From assembly GCA_023429825.1 (NCBI GenBank), contig JAEZDC010000032.1, forward strand, positions 1 through 64,000: a DNA stretch of 64,000 nt. The letters are read 5' to 3'. Positions 25,524 to 33,565 of the stretch are shown here, piece after piece; position 1 is the stretch's first letter; the number at the start of each line of letters is the position of its first letter. This DNA is from Bacteroidota bacterium. GTDB taxonomy: Bacteria > Bacteroidota > Bacteroidia > Chitinophagales > Chitinophagaceae. A program made the position numbers and the translations under genes. The notes beneath the pieces were generated by a model, which was given only the letters and a program-made list of their open reading frames with translations, made no database searches and had not been told where the DNA came from.

Positions 25524-26791
25524 AATTTTAAACCACTTCTGTTGTTGACAGAGTTAATTGTAGTGACCCCGATCAATTCATCATAACGGCCTGCAAGAGA
25601 TCTATAGTAGACTAAAATCGTGTAAGTATTTTCCGTATCAAGACTATTGCCATCCGTTTGTTCTACGCCAACATTATTGCCTTTCGCATCTTTTGTAACG
25701 TAGGTATAGTTGTAATACCCCTGCTTCAGAAACAATTCTTTCTCATATATCCCCTTGTCAGCATTATACTCCATTAATGTACTGTCATTGTATCGATAGC
25801 CAGTCATCTCTCCTGCTATATATACTTTTTTATCCGGATAAGGCTGATTGTCCACCGGTACAAAACTGAACTTTACTTTAGCATAATCGCCTTGCCACCA
25901 TGGGTTGATGAGATCAGTGGTGGTGGTCTCATAAAATCCATTGATATCACGGAAGAAATAATACCGTTGTTGTGATCTTTCCGGATCAGGCTTAACGGTT
26001 ATCGTAAAAGGTTCAGTAGTAAGGTCATTCTTTTCTACCCTATCACTCGCAAAACGAAAACTTCTCAGATCGATCCACCTATACTCTTTACCACCAGGAA
26101 ATAGCGCATCATTTTCTGTATTGTATTCCAAAGTATTCCCCTTAATGAATGTTGGTTTAATATCTGTCTTTGCATTATCCCATCTGAAGTTTTGTAAGAT
26201 CACCACTTTCACCTGTTGAGGATTTACTATATCGATCTTACTTCTATCAACAACGAATTGCACTTTCTGATGTGTCTTGAAAAATTCTGCTCCAAATGGC
26301 TGTTGGATCTGTGCCCCGATGCCTGCTTTCTGATCAACCACCAGTACTCGCCTGGTAAATGCTACCTGATTTACATCGCCATTCAAAAAAACTTTCAGGA
26401 GATAATTACCGCTTTTAGAGGGACGGTTATTCCTGTCAGGTAAAGTAGCCTGGTAATGCACGTATTTGGTTTTTGCAATAGAAGATTGCCTGTATTGATT
26501 GATGCGTGTTTGCGTAAACCCACTGATAAAATCAAAAGGACTTAAGTTAGAAATACTCCAGTCTGCATTGCAAAGCTGGAAGGAATAAGAATAATTCTTT
26601 ACAAAACCATCCATATCATCAAAATGCAATTCAAGATCATTGATGCTTCCCAAGGTAATAATGGGATAACCTGTCTGGTTATTCTGCATGAACAATTTTA
26701 CTGTACGGATATTAGGCATCACCACGTCATCAGGAAGTTGTGCTTTAATTGTAACAGGAAGCAGGAACAATATCATCCAAAACAAACGCAT
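25520..26791 (-). CDS. type IX secretion system plug protein (DUF5103)
   Basis: Exported protein of 423 residues with a cleavable signal peptide (MRLFWMILFLLPVTIKAQ). It matches the DUF5103/T9SS plug family: NIRTVKLFMQNNQTGYPIITLGS, LELHFDDMDG..NYSYSFQLCNADW, YQATLPDRNNRPSKSGNYLLKVF and the C-terminal LAGRYDELIGVTTINS. In characterised systems the plug closes the periplasmic side of the T9SS translocon. It is not linked to other T9SS core genes here, which is usual. It diverges from the LolE-like gene (90 bp between starts). Confidence 0.88.
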   Translation of the reverse strand: MRLFWMILFLLPVTIKAQLPDDVVMPNIRTVKLFMQNNQTGYPIITLGSINDLELHFDDMDGFVKNYSYSFQLCNADWSISNLSPFDFISGFTQTRINQYRQSSIAKTKYVHYQATLPDRNNRPSKSGNYLLKVFLNGDVNQVAFTRRVLVVDQKAGIGAQIQQPFGAEFFKTHQKVQFVVDRSKIDIVNPQQVKVVILQNFRWDNAKTDIKPTFIKGNTLEYNTENDALFPGGKEYRWIDLRSFRFASDRVEKNDLTTEPFTITVKPDPERSQQRYYFFRDINGFYETTTTDLINPWWQGDYAKVKFSFVPVDNQPYPDKKVYIAGEMTGYRYNDSTLMEYNADKGIYEKELFLKQGYYNYTYVTKDAKGNNVGVEQTDGNSLDTENTYTILVYYRSLAGRYDELIGVTTINSVNNRSGLKF

Positions 26792-26881
26792 CTCAACAAT
26801 TTAAAGCAAACTACAATATTCCCTGCATTGCTGAACAGCCAATCATACTATTAACTTAATTTGTGCCTTAAATATTTAAGC

Positions 26882-28114
26882 TTGAATGTTTCCGTTTTTA
26901 TAGGCAAAAGAGTGGCTTTCAGTAATCAGCGATCATTTTCAAGATTCATTATCAGGCTTTCTATTGCAGCCACTGTGTTAAGTGTAGCCGCAATGATCAT
27001 CACCATGGCTTTTGTGAATGGTTTTCAAAAAACTGTTAGTGAGAAGGTTTTCAGCTTTTGGGGACACGTCCGTATTCAACGTTATGAACCCAACAAATCC
27101 TTGATTGCTGAAGAGACAGCTATGCCCAAAAATGATTCAGTTATCCGTCATCTGTACAAACAACCCGAGGTAAAACAGGTGCAGGCTTTTGCAACTCGGT
27201 CGGTGGTTATTGAAAGACAAAAGAATATTGAAGGTCTTTTGTTTAAAGGAGTAGAAAGTAATTATGCTTTTGAGAACATCAAACCATTTATCAAACAGGG
27301 AAGCTGGCTTGATTTCAAAGACAGTTTATACAGCAGGAATATTATCATCTCCGAACCTGTGGCAAAACAATTGGAGATCAAGCTGAATGACACAATAACC
27401 GTTTATTTCATCTCGAGGGAAAATCAAAACAGCATATATCGTAAGCTCACCGTTTCTGCTATATATAAAACAGGTATTGAAGAGTATGATAAATTATTTG
27501 CCATTGGTGATATAAGATTGATACGGAGATTGAATGGTTGGGCAGAAAATGAGATCGGCGGATACGAAGTGTTTTTGAAAGATTATAAAAAAATGGATGC
27601 TTTTAATGATACATTGCCTGATCAATTGCCCAGTGTGTGGATCAGCCGAACAATCAAAGAAATATATCCCAATATTTTTGACTGGCTGAACATACAGGAT
27701 GTGAACCGTAATGTGATCTTCATCGTAATGTCCATCGTTGCCATTATCAACCTCATAACCTGTTTGATCATTTTAGTTTTAGAAAGAACAAGAATGATCG
27801 GGATATTGAAAGCCGTGGGCAGTAAAGAATGGACCATCCAAAGAATCTTTCTGTATCATGCCACTATCATCAGTGCTATAGGTATTGTGCTGGGTTTTAT
27901 TGTAGGTGTAGGTATTTGTTTATTACAACAAGCAACAGGGTTTATCAGTTTAGATGAAACAGCCTACTACGTGACGACTGCACCGGTAGATATTATCTGG
28001 TGGCAGGTATTTGCTGTTTGCGGAGCAACTTTATTGGTTTGTTTCCTTTCATTAGCAATACCTACCCTAATTGTCAGAAGCATTCGCCCTGTAAAAGCCA
28101 TTCAATTCAGGTAG
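26882..28114 (+). CDS. FtsX/LolE-like ABC transporter permease
   Basis: A 410-residue permease of the MacB/LolE type. One membrane segment near the N-terminus (FIIRLSIAATVLSVAAMIIT) precedes a large periplasmic domain (about residues 45-270), then three C-terminal segments (VIFIVMSIVAIINLITCL, HATIISAIGIVLGFIVGVGI, VFAVCGATLLVCFLSLAIP). LolE proteins release lipoproteins from the inner membrane for transport outward. No cognate ATPase gene is adjacent. No in-frame ATG precedes the conserved N-terminus. TTG at 26882 (NVSVFIGKRVAFS) is preferred to TTG at 26861. Confidence 0.85.
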   Translation: MNVSVFIGKRVAFSNQRSFSRFIIRLSIAATVLSVAAMIITMAFVNGFQKTVSEKVFSFWGHVRIQRYEPNKSLIAEETAMPKNDSVIRHLYKQPEVKQVQAFATRSVVIERQKNIEGLLFKGVESNYAFENIKPFIKQGSWLDFKDSLYSRNIIISEPVAKQLEIKLNDTITVYFISRENQNSIYRKLTVSAIYKTGIEEYDKLFAIGDIRLIRRLNGWAENEIGGYEVFLKDYKKMDAFNDTLPDQLPSVWISRTIKEIYPNIFDWLNIQDVNRNVIFIVMSIVAIINLITCLIILVLERTRMIGILKAVGSKEWTIQRIFLYHATIISAIGIVLGFIVGVGICLLQQATGFISLDETAYYVTTAPVDIIWWQVFAVCGATLLVCFLSLAIPTLIVRSIRPVKAIQFR

Positions 28115-28176
28115 GTATCTTAATTATGTTATTAGCTTGAAATGCTTAATTTTCGCTTTCATTCCTCTCTTGCCAA

Positions 28177-29211
28177 ATGAAATTCGAAGCTGTTACTATA
28201 AAAGATATTGCAAAAGCGCTGGGTTTATCTACCTCAACAGTGTCAAGAGCATTGAGAGATAGCTACGAGATAAGCCCGGAGACCAAAAAAATGGTATTGG
28301 AATGTGCAGAGAAACTGAACTACCGCCCCAATCCTATTGCTTTAAGTCTTAAAGAAAGAAAGACGCGTTCCATCGGTGTAGTGGTTTGCGAAATAGCGAA
28401 TGCATTTTTCAGCCAGATCATTGGTGGAATTGAAAAAGTAGCGTACGACAGAGGGTATAATATCATCATATCGCAGAGCAATGAATCGTACGATAGAGAA
28501 GTACTCGATATTCAGAATCTTTCCTCCCGTGCAATAGATGGTTTGTTGATCTCAGTATCTACGGAAACATCTGACTTTACGCATATCAAACAAATACATG
28601 ACAAAGGATTGCCGATCGTATTGTTTGATAGGGTGACATCTGAACTGCGGACACATACGGTTATCGTTGATAATTTCAAAGGCGCTTACGAAGCAACGGA
28701 ACACCTCATCAATAACGGATACAAACGAATTGCAGCGATTAGTAATTCTGAATTTTTATCGATCAGCAGCGAAAGGCTTGCTGGTTACAAAGAAGCCCTG
28801 GCTGCGAATGGCATCAAGCCCGACAATCAATATATCAAGCATTGCTTTTACGGGGGAATGGTTTTTTCCGAAATAGAAGAGGTCATTAACCAGCTTATGA
28901 TCCTGAATGAAAAACCAGATGCAATCATCACTTTAAGCGATAAGCTTACGACAGGTTGTCTAAAAACTTTCAAGAGAAGAGGTTTGAAAGTGCCTGATGA
29001 TATTGCTATCGTTGGTTTTTCCAATTCCGACCTTGCTGAATTAACAGATCCACCGCTTACCGTAGTTCGCCAGCCTGCTTATGAGATGGGCATGGCAGCA
29101 ACAGAACTTTTGTTACAGCTCATCCAGAGTAAAAGGCCAGTCACTGATTTTGAAAAAAGAATATTAACCCCGGAATTCATCACCAGGGAATCAGGATCAA
29201 GAAAGCTGTAA
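28177..29211 (+). CDS. LacI family transcriptional regulator
   Basis: A 344-residue repressor-type regulator. The N-terminal helix-turn-helix is VTIKDIAKALGLSTSTVSRALRDSYEISPET, with the hinge helix RPNPIALSLKERKTRSIGVV. The rest is a periplasmic-binding-like sensor (ANAFFSQIIGGIEKVAYDRGYN, LPIVLFDRV, RIAAISN, IAIVGFSNSDLAELTDPPLTVVRQP). Bacteroidota homologues usually control carbohydrate use, but no sugar genes adjoin it, so the regulon is unknown. Confidence 0.93.
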   Translation: MKFEAVTIKDIAKALGLSTSTVSRALRDSYEISPETKKMVLECAEKLNYRPNPIALSLKERKTRSIGVVVCEIANAFFSQIIGGIEKVAYDRGYNIIISQSNESYDREVLDIQNLSSRAIDGLLISVSTETSDFTHIKQIHDKGLPIVLFDRVTSELRTHTVIVDNFKGAYEATEHLINNGYKRIAAISNSEFLSISSERLAGYKEALAANGIKPDNQYIKHCFYGGMVFSEIEEVINQLMILNEKPDAIITLSDKLTTGCLKTFKRRGLKVPDDIAIVGFSNSDLAELTDPPLTVVRQPAYEMGMAATELLLQLIQSKRPVTDFEKRILTPEFITRESGSRKL

Positions 29212-29305
29212 TGATTATCGTATTGAGTATGCCAGAATAACATATATAGCGGTTTTTTTTAGGATACTTTTAATCACGAAGCGTGTTACTTTATTTTCAA
29301 TTCTG

Positions 29306-29313
29306 TACATTTG
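29306..29313 (+). promoter_or_regulatory. probable -7 promoter element of the arginine operon
   Basis: TACATTTG, identical to the his operon -7 element, ends 5 bases before the leader ATG at 29319. No good -33 element is visible 19-21 bases upstream. The predicted transcript would begin at about 29318, exactly where the structured leader begins. Confidence 0.45.
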
Positions 29314-29317
29314 CCCT

Positions 29318-29432
29318 GATGAAATCAATAGCATTCTATATCACGTCTCATTATCATTCACCCCGACGTGGATGCTGATAGGACGAGCCATTGACCGCGG
29401 CCCCTATCAGTGAAACTCCCCGGAATTTCATC
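29318..29432 (+). ncRNA. structured 5' leader of the arginine operon (candidate riboswitch or attenuator)
   Basis: The sequence can fold into a three-way junction. P1 is GATGAAAT (29318-29325) with ATTTCATC (29425-29432). P2 is GCAT (29331-29334) with ATGC (29372-29375), plus CACGTC (29342-29347) with GACGTG (29365-29370). P3 is TGATAGG (29376-29382) with CCTATCA (29403-29409), extended inside by GCC/GGC. All listed pairs are Watson-Crick. No known riboswitch class was recognised. No T-run terminator follows, and the acyltransferase start lies 40 bases downstream, so control of translation is a possible output. The fold was found by eye and no energy was calculated. Confidence 0.45.
29319..29378 (+). 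CDS. possible arginine leader peptide
   Basis: A 19-codon ORF inside the structured leader encodes MKSIAFYITSHYHSPRRGC, with consecutive Arg codons (CGA CGT) near its end. Its stop codon is the 5' edge of stem P3, and the Arg codons form the 3' arm of P2. This is reminiscent of the his leader: same -7 element and same short distance to the ATG. Two Arg codons are few for an attenuator and no alternative terminator is seen, so the peptide may be coincidental. Confidence 0.35.
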   Translation: MKSIAFYITSHYHSPRRGC

Positions 29433-29472
29433 TACCTGGATTGGTTCTCCCTTACAATTTTATCTTGACATC

Positions 29473-30177
29473 GTGGACAATCAAATTATTATCAGGGTTG
29501 CAACCCCTGCTGATAAACAATATTCTACCATCATTACAGACGAAATGGAAGCTTCAGCAAAGGCCCGTGGAACCGGTATTGCTAAAAGATCTCCTGCATA
29601 TGTCTCGCAAAAGATCGATGAGGGCAAAGCTGTGATCGCTCTTACCGAAGACGCTACCTGGGTAGGCTTTTGCTATATAGAAACATGGGGTCATGGTGAA
29701 TATGTGGCGAACTCCGGTCTCATTGTCTCTCCTGCATTCAGAAAAAGCGGTGTAGCCAAAGCCATTAAGCAAAAGATATTTCAACTGAGCAGGGAGAAAT
29801 TTCCTGAGTCAAAAATATTTGGGTTAACTACAGGACTTGCCGTAATGAAGATCAACAGTGATCTCGGATACGAGCCAGTTACTTATTCTGAACTTACTCA
29901 GGATGAAGCTTTCTGGGCAGGTTGCAGGAGTTGTGTGAATTTCGATATTCTCATCAGCAAGGACAAAAAAAATTGCCTTTGCACAGCAATGTTATTCGAT
30001 CCGAAAGATCATTACCAGCCGGAAGAAACCAAAGAGCATTTTTCGAATAAGAAAAAAGTATATGAACGATTACTGCGATTGAAGCAGAATAAATTCCTGA
30101 ACAGGTTGTTGAGGAAGGAAAAGAAACCCAATCGCAGGAATAAGTCGTCTTTGCTTAGTTATTTATTCAACTTATAA
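29473..30177 (+). CDS. GNAT acyltransferase, candidate N-acylglutamate synthase
   Basis: A 234-residue protein with one GNAT domain (about residues 5-145): VIALTEDATWVGFCYIETWG, SGLIVSPAFRKSGVAKAIKQK for the acetyl-CoA loop, and LGYEPVTYSELTQDEAFW. The C-terminal ~80 residues have a Cys-containing patch (CRSCVNFDIL, KKNCLCTAMLFDP) and a basic tail. It leads the arginine operon, which has every other step from acylglutamate to arginine but no ArgA or ArgJ. It is therefore the best candidate for making N-acetyl- or N-succinylglutamate. The GTG at 29473 (MDNQIIIRVAT when read as start) is preferred to the GTG at 29410, which lies in the leader fold. Confidence 0.8.
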   Translation: MDNQIIIRVATPADKQYSTIITDEMEASAKARGTGIAKRSPAYVSQKIDEGKAVIALTEDATWVGFCYIETWGHGEYVANSGLIVSPAFRKSGVAKAIKQKIFQLSREKFPESKIFGLTTGLAVMKINSDLGYEPVTYSELTQDEAFWAGCRSCVNFDILISKDKKNCLCTAMLFDPKDHYQPEETKEHFSNKKKVYERLLRLKQNKFLNRLLRKEKKPNRRNKSSLLSYLFNL

Positions 30178-30186
30178 ACAGTAAGA

Positions 30187-31386
30187 ATGAAAGTTGTTTT
30201 AGGTTTTAGTGGTGGACTAGATACCTCCTATTGCGCTAAATACCTCTCTGAGGAAAAAGGTTATGAAGTCCATAGCATCATTGTAAATACAGGTGGATTT
30301 ACCAATGATGAGTTACAGCAAATAGAACAGCATGCATACAAACTTGGAGTAAAGTCTCATACAGCAATTGATGCAGTAGAAAATTATTATGAGAGAATCA
30401 TCAAATATCTCATTTATGGGAATGTTTTAAAGAACAACACCTACCCGCTTAGTGTTAGTGCTGAACGTCTGGTACAGGCACTACATATCGCAGAACATGC
30501 AAAACAATTGAATGCAGATGCGGTTGTACATGGTAGTACCGGTGCGGGAAACGACCAGGTACGTTTTGATATGATCTTTCATATCATGGTGCCAGGTATT
30601 GATATCATCACGCCGATCAGGGATATGAAACTGAGCCGTGAGGAGGAAATAGAATACCTGAAGAGTAAAGGCGTGGAGATGAATTTTGAAAAAGCAGCTT
30701 ACTCTATCAATAAAGGTTTATGGGGAACAAGTGTAGGTGGAAGAGAAACGCTTTCATCTAAAGGACTTCTACCCGAAAGTGCATGGCCCATACAGGCAAC
30801 AAAAACAAAAGAAGAAGAAGTTAAGCTGAGCTTTGTAAGAGGTGAATTGAAAGCAGTGAATGATAAACAATTTGATCATCCTGCTGAGGCAATTCAATTT
30901 TTGGCCTCTATTGCAGCACCATTCGGTATTGGAAGAGATATACACGTTGGTGATACTATCATTGGCATAAAAGGAAGAGTTGGGTTTGAAGCTGCAGCAC
31001 CAATGATCATTATTAAAGCACATCATGCATTGGAAAAACATGTACTCACCAAGTGGCAATTGAACTGGAAAGATCAGTTAGCACAGTTCTACGGTAACTG
31101 GTTACATGAAGGACAGATCCTTGATCCGATCATGAGAGATATTGAATCTTTTCTTAAGAGCAGCCAGCAAAATGTAACAGGTGATGTCTTTGTACAGCTT
31201 GTTTCTTATCGTTTTCAAATAATCGGAATTGAATCACCCTATGACCTGATGAACAGTAAGTTTGGTAAATATGGTGAAATGAACAGCGGATGGAGCGGAC
31301 AGGATGTAAGAGGATTCAGTAAGATCTTCGGAAACCAAACAGCCATCTTTCACCAGGTAAAAGCCTCTGCAGATGGAAAAAATTAA
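30187..31386 (+). CDS. argG: argininosuccinate synthase
   Basis: Condenses citrulline and aspartate using ATP. At 399 residues it is of normal length. The PP-loop is VLGFSGGLDTSYCAKYL; the ATP and citrulline region has VVHGSTGAGNDQVRFDM and TPIRDMKLSREEEIEYLKSKG, and SINKGLWGTSVGGRE follows. It starts 9 bp after the GNAT gene and its last 14 bp overlap argC, so the operon is translationally tight. Confidence 0.96.
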   Translation: MKVVLGFSGGLDTSYCAKYLSEEKGYEVHSIIVNTGGFTNDELQQIEQHAYKLGVKSHTAIDAVENYYERIIKYLIYGNVLKNNTYPLSVSAERLVQALHIAEHAKQLNADAVVHGSTGAGNDQVRFDMIFHIMVPGIDIITPIRDMKLSREEEIEYLKSKGVEMNFEKAAYSINKGLWGTSVGGRETLSSKGLLPESAWPIQATKTKEEEVKLSFVRGELKAVNDKQFDHPAEAIQFLASIAAPFGIGRDIHVGDTIIGIKGRVGFEAAAPMIIIKAHHALEKHVLTKWQLNWKDQLAQFYGNWLHEGQILDPIMRDIESFLKSSQQNVTGDVFVQLVSYRFQIIGIESPYDLMNSKFGKYGEMNSGWSGQDVRGFSKIFGNQTAIFHQVKASADGKN

Positions 31387-32350
31387 AGTCGGCATAATCG
31401 GGGGAGCTGGTTATACCGGTGGCGAATTGATACGATTATTGATTCATCACCCGTATACATCTATCTCTTTTATTCATAGCAGAAGTAATGCAGGTGAATT
31501 TATTTCATCTGTACATACAGATCTCATCGGGGAAACAGATCTCAAATTCGCAGCAAATATTTCCGATGTCATTGATGTATTGTTTTTATGTGTAGGCCAT
31601 GGTGAAGCAAAAAAATTCCTGGAAGGAAACGCATTTCCCGGAGCAGTGAAGATCATTGATCTGTCGCAGGACTTTAGGCTGAATGTAAACTCATCTTTTA
31701 ATAGCAGGAATTTCGTTTACGGTTTACCTGAATTGAATAAACAACAAATTCAATCTGCAGATTCAATTGCAAACCCCGGATGTTTTGCTACAGCTATTCA
31801 ACTGGGATTATTACCATTAGCAAAAGCAGGATTAATAAATGAAGTATACACAACAGGCATCACGGGTTCAACCGGTGCAGGACAAAGCTTATCAGTTACT
31901 TCCCACTTCAGCTGGAGAGCGAACAATATACAGGCATACAAAACCCTAATGCATCAACATTTGGGAGAGATCAATCAATCATTGTCCCAATTAGGCGCTG
32001 TTGATGCTGATATTAATTTCGTACCATGGAGAGGTGATTTTGCAAGAGGGATTTTTATCAGCTCTACCATCAAGTCCGATAGATCTTTGGAAGAACTAAC
32101 CAGCCTATATAAAAAGTTCTATACCGATACTCCTTTTACAATTGTAAGTAATACTCCTATTCATTTAAAGCAGGTGGTGAACACGAACAAATGTGTGATC
32201 CAGTTAGAAAAAGCAGAAAATAGATTAGTCATACACTCAGCGATTGACAATTTATTGAAAGGAGCTTCCGGACAGGCAGTACAGAATATGAACTTAATGT
32301 TCGGTTTAGATGAAACAGCAGGTCTTCACTTAAAACCCCTTGCATTCTGA
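31373..32350 (+). CDS. argC: N-acyl-gamma-glutamyl-phosphate reductase
   Basis: NADPH-dependent reduction of acylglutamyl phosphate to the semialdehyde. It has 325 residues. The Rossmann motif is VGIIGGAGYTGGELIRLL, the catalytic Cys is in IANPGCFATAIQLG, and the His-containing VTSHFSWRANNIQAYK and FVPWRGDFARGIF are typical. It overlaps argG by 14 bp, and its stop shares one base with the argD start. Confidence 0.96.
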   Translation: MEKIKVGIIGGAGYTGGELIRLLIHHPYTSISFIHSRSNAGEFISSVHTDLIGETDLKFAANISDVIDVLFLCVGHGEAKKFLEGNAFPGAVKIIDLSQDFRLNVNSSFNSRNFVYGLPELNKQQIQSADSIANPGCFATAIQLGLLPLAKAGLINEVYTTGITGSTGAGQSLSVTSHFSWRANNIQAYKTLMHQHLGEINQSLSQLGAVDADINFVPWRGDFARGIFISSTIKSDRSLEELTSLYKKFYTDTPFTIVSNTPIHLKQVVNTNKCVIQLEKAENRLVIHSAIDNLLKGASGQAVQNMNLMFGLDETAGLHLKPLAF

Positions 32351-33531
32351 TGAGCATGTTTGATGTATACCCAATCCACGATATCAATATCGTGAAAGCA
32401 AAAGGTTCCAATGTTTGGGATGATAAAGGTGTTGAGTACCTGGATATGTATGGCGGCCATGCAGTCATAAGCATTGGTCACACACATCCGCATTGGGTGA
32501 AGCGAATAGAAGATCAACTGCACCGTATTGCGTTTTATTCCAACTCTGTAAGAATCCCCATTCAGCAACAACTTGCTGAAAAGCTAGAACAACTCAGTGG
32601 CAAAAAAGATTATCAACTTTTTTTAGTGAATAGCGGAGCTGAAGCAAATGAGAATGCATTGAAACTAGCCTCATTTGTAACAGGCAGAAAAAAGATCGTT
32701 GCTTTCAGTAAATCTTTTCACGGCAGAACTTCTCTTGCAGTGGCAGCAACCGATAATCCATCTATCGTTGCTCCTGTTAACGCTACTGATAATATTATAT
32801 TCCTCCCTTATAATGATGAAGCTGCATTGCAAGACTATTTTGATGCAAATGGCGATCAAGTTGCTGCAATTATCATCGAAGTAATACAGGGTGTTGGTGG
32901 CATTACCTGCGCTGCCAATTCCTTTATACAACAATTAAGAACTTTGTGTGATAAACATGGTGCTTTACTTATAGCAGACGAAGTGCAATGTGGCTACGGC
33001 AGAACCGGAAAGTTCTTTGCCATGGATGAAGCAGGTGTTAATGCGGATATTTATTCCATGGCAAAAGGCATGGGTAACGGATTCCCGATCGGTGGCATTT
33101 TGATCGCACCGCATATCCAGGGAAAGCATGGAATGCTGGGCACTACCTTCGGTGGTAATCACCTGGCATGTGCTGCTGCATTAGCTGTATTAGAAGTGAT
33201 AGAACAGGAGCAATTATTAAAAAACGTAACTGAAACAGGGAATTATTTATTTGAACAATTGAATACAATTGACGAAATACAAAACGTAAGAGGTCGTGGA
33301 TTAATGATTGGCTTTGATCTGCCTGCTGAATTGAAAGATGTAAGAAAAGCTTTGTTGAACGACCATAAGATCTTTACAGGAGAAGCAAAACCAAATGTCG
33401 TTCGTTTATTGCCTGCTTTGAATTTCACAAAAGAAGATGCGTTAATATTTGTGAATGCGTTTAAGAGTGTGATCAAAAAGCTGAGTAGCGTTCAGAATGT
33501 AGAAGTGAGTGACACAACAAAAGTATCATAG
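32350..33531 (+). CDS. argD: N-acylornithine aminotransferase
   Basis: PLP enzyme forming N-acylornithine (acetyl or succinyl). It has 393 residues and is class III: SGAEANENALKLA, FSKSFHGRTSLAVAAT, LLIADEVQCGYGRTGKFFA, and the PLP Lys in YSMAKGMGNGFPIGGI. The catalytic fold ends near FVNAFKSVIKKLSSV. The last nine residues, EVSDTTKVS, and the stop codon are encoded by dispersed repeat copy E, so the C-terminus appears to have been rewritten by the repeat. It is followed by a 34 bp gap to the carbamoyltransferase. Confidence 0.95.
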   Translation: MSMFDVYPIHDINIVKAKGSNVWDDKGVEYLDMYGGHAVISIGHTHPHWVKRIEDQLHRIAFYSNSVRIPIQQQLAEKLEQLSGKKDYQLFLVNSGAEANENALKLASFVTGRKKIVAFSKSFHGRTSLAVAATDNPSIVAPVNATDNIIFLPYNDEAALQDYFDANGDQVAAIIIEVIQGVGGITCAANSFIQQLRTLCDKHGALLIADEVQCGYGRTGKFFAMDEAGVNADIYSMAKGMGNGFPIGGILIAPHIQGKHGMLGTTFGGNHLACAAALAVLEVIEQEQLLKNVTETGNYLFEQLNTIDEIQNVRGRGLMIGFDLPAELKDVRKALLNDHKIFTGEAKPNVVRLLPALNFTKEDALIFVNAFKSVIKKLSSVQNVEVSDTTKVS

Positions 33532-33535
33532 TAAT
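33499..33535 (+). repeat. dispersed repeat, copy E, overlapping the argD 3' end
   Basis: GTAGAAGTGAGTGACACAA followed by GTATCATAGTAAT. The TAG stop of argD lies inside the conserved TCATAG. It contains GACAC-N7-GTATC, in which one pair differs in step with copy A (G-C changed to A-T). Confidence 0.65.
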
Positions 33536-33565
33536 TCAACTGTTTGTCTCATAAAATAATAATCA

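Noticed and set aside
29318..29432. Assignment of the arginine leader to a known class (purine, guanidine-I, ZTP, THF, FMN)
   Set aside because: None of the recalled consensus cores of these classes is present, so it is left unclassified.
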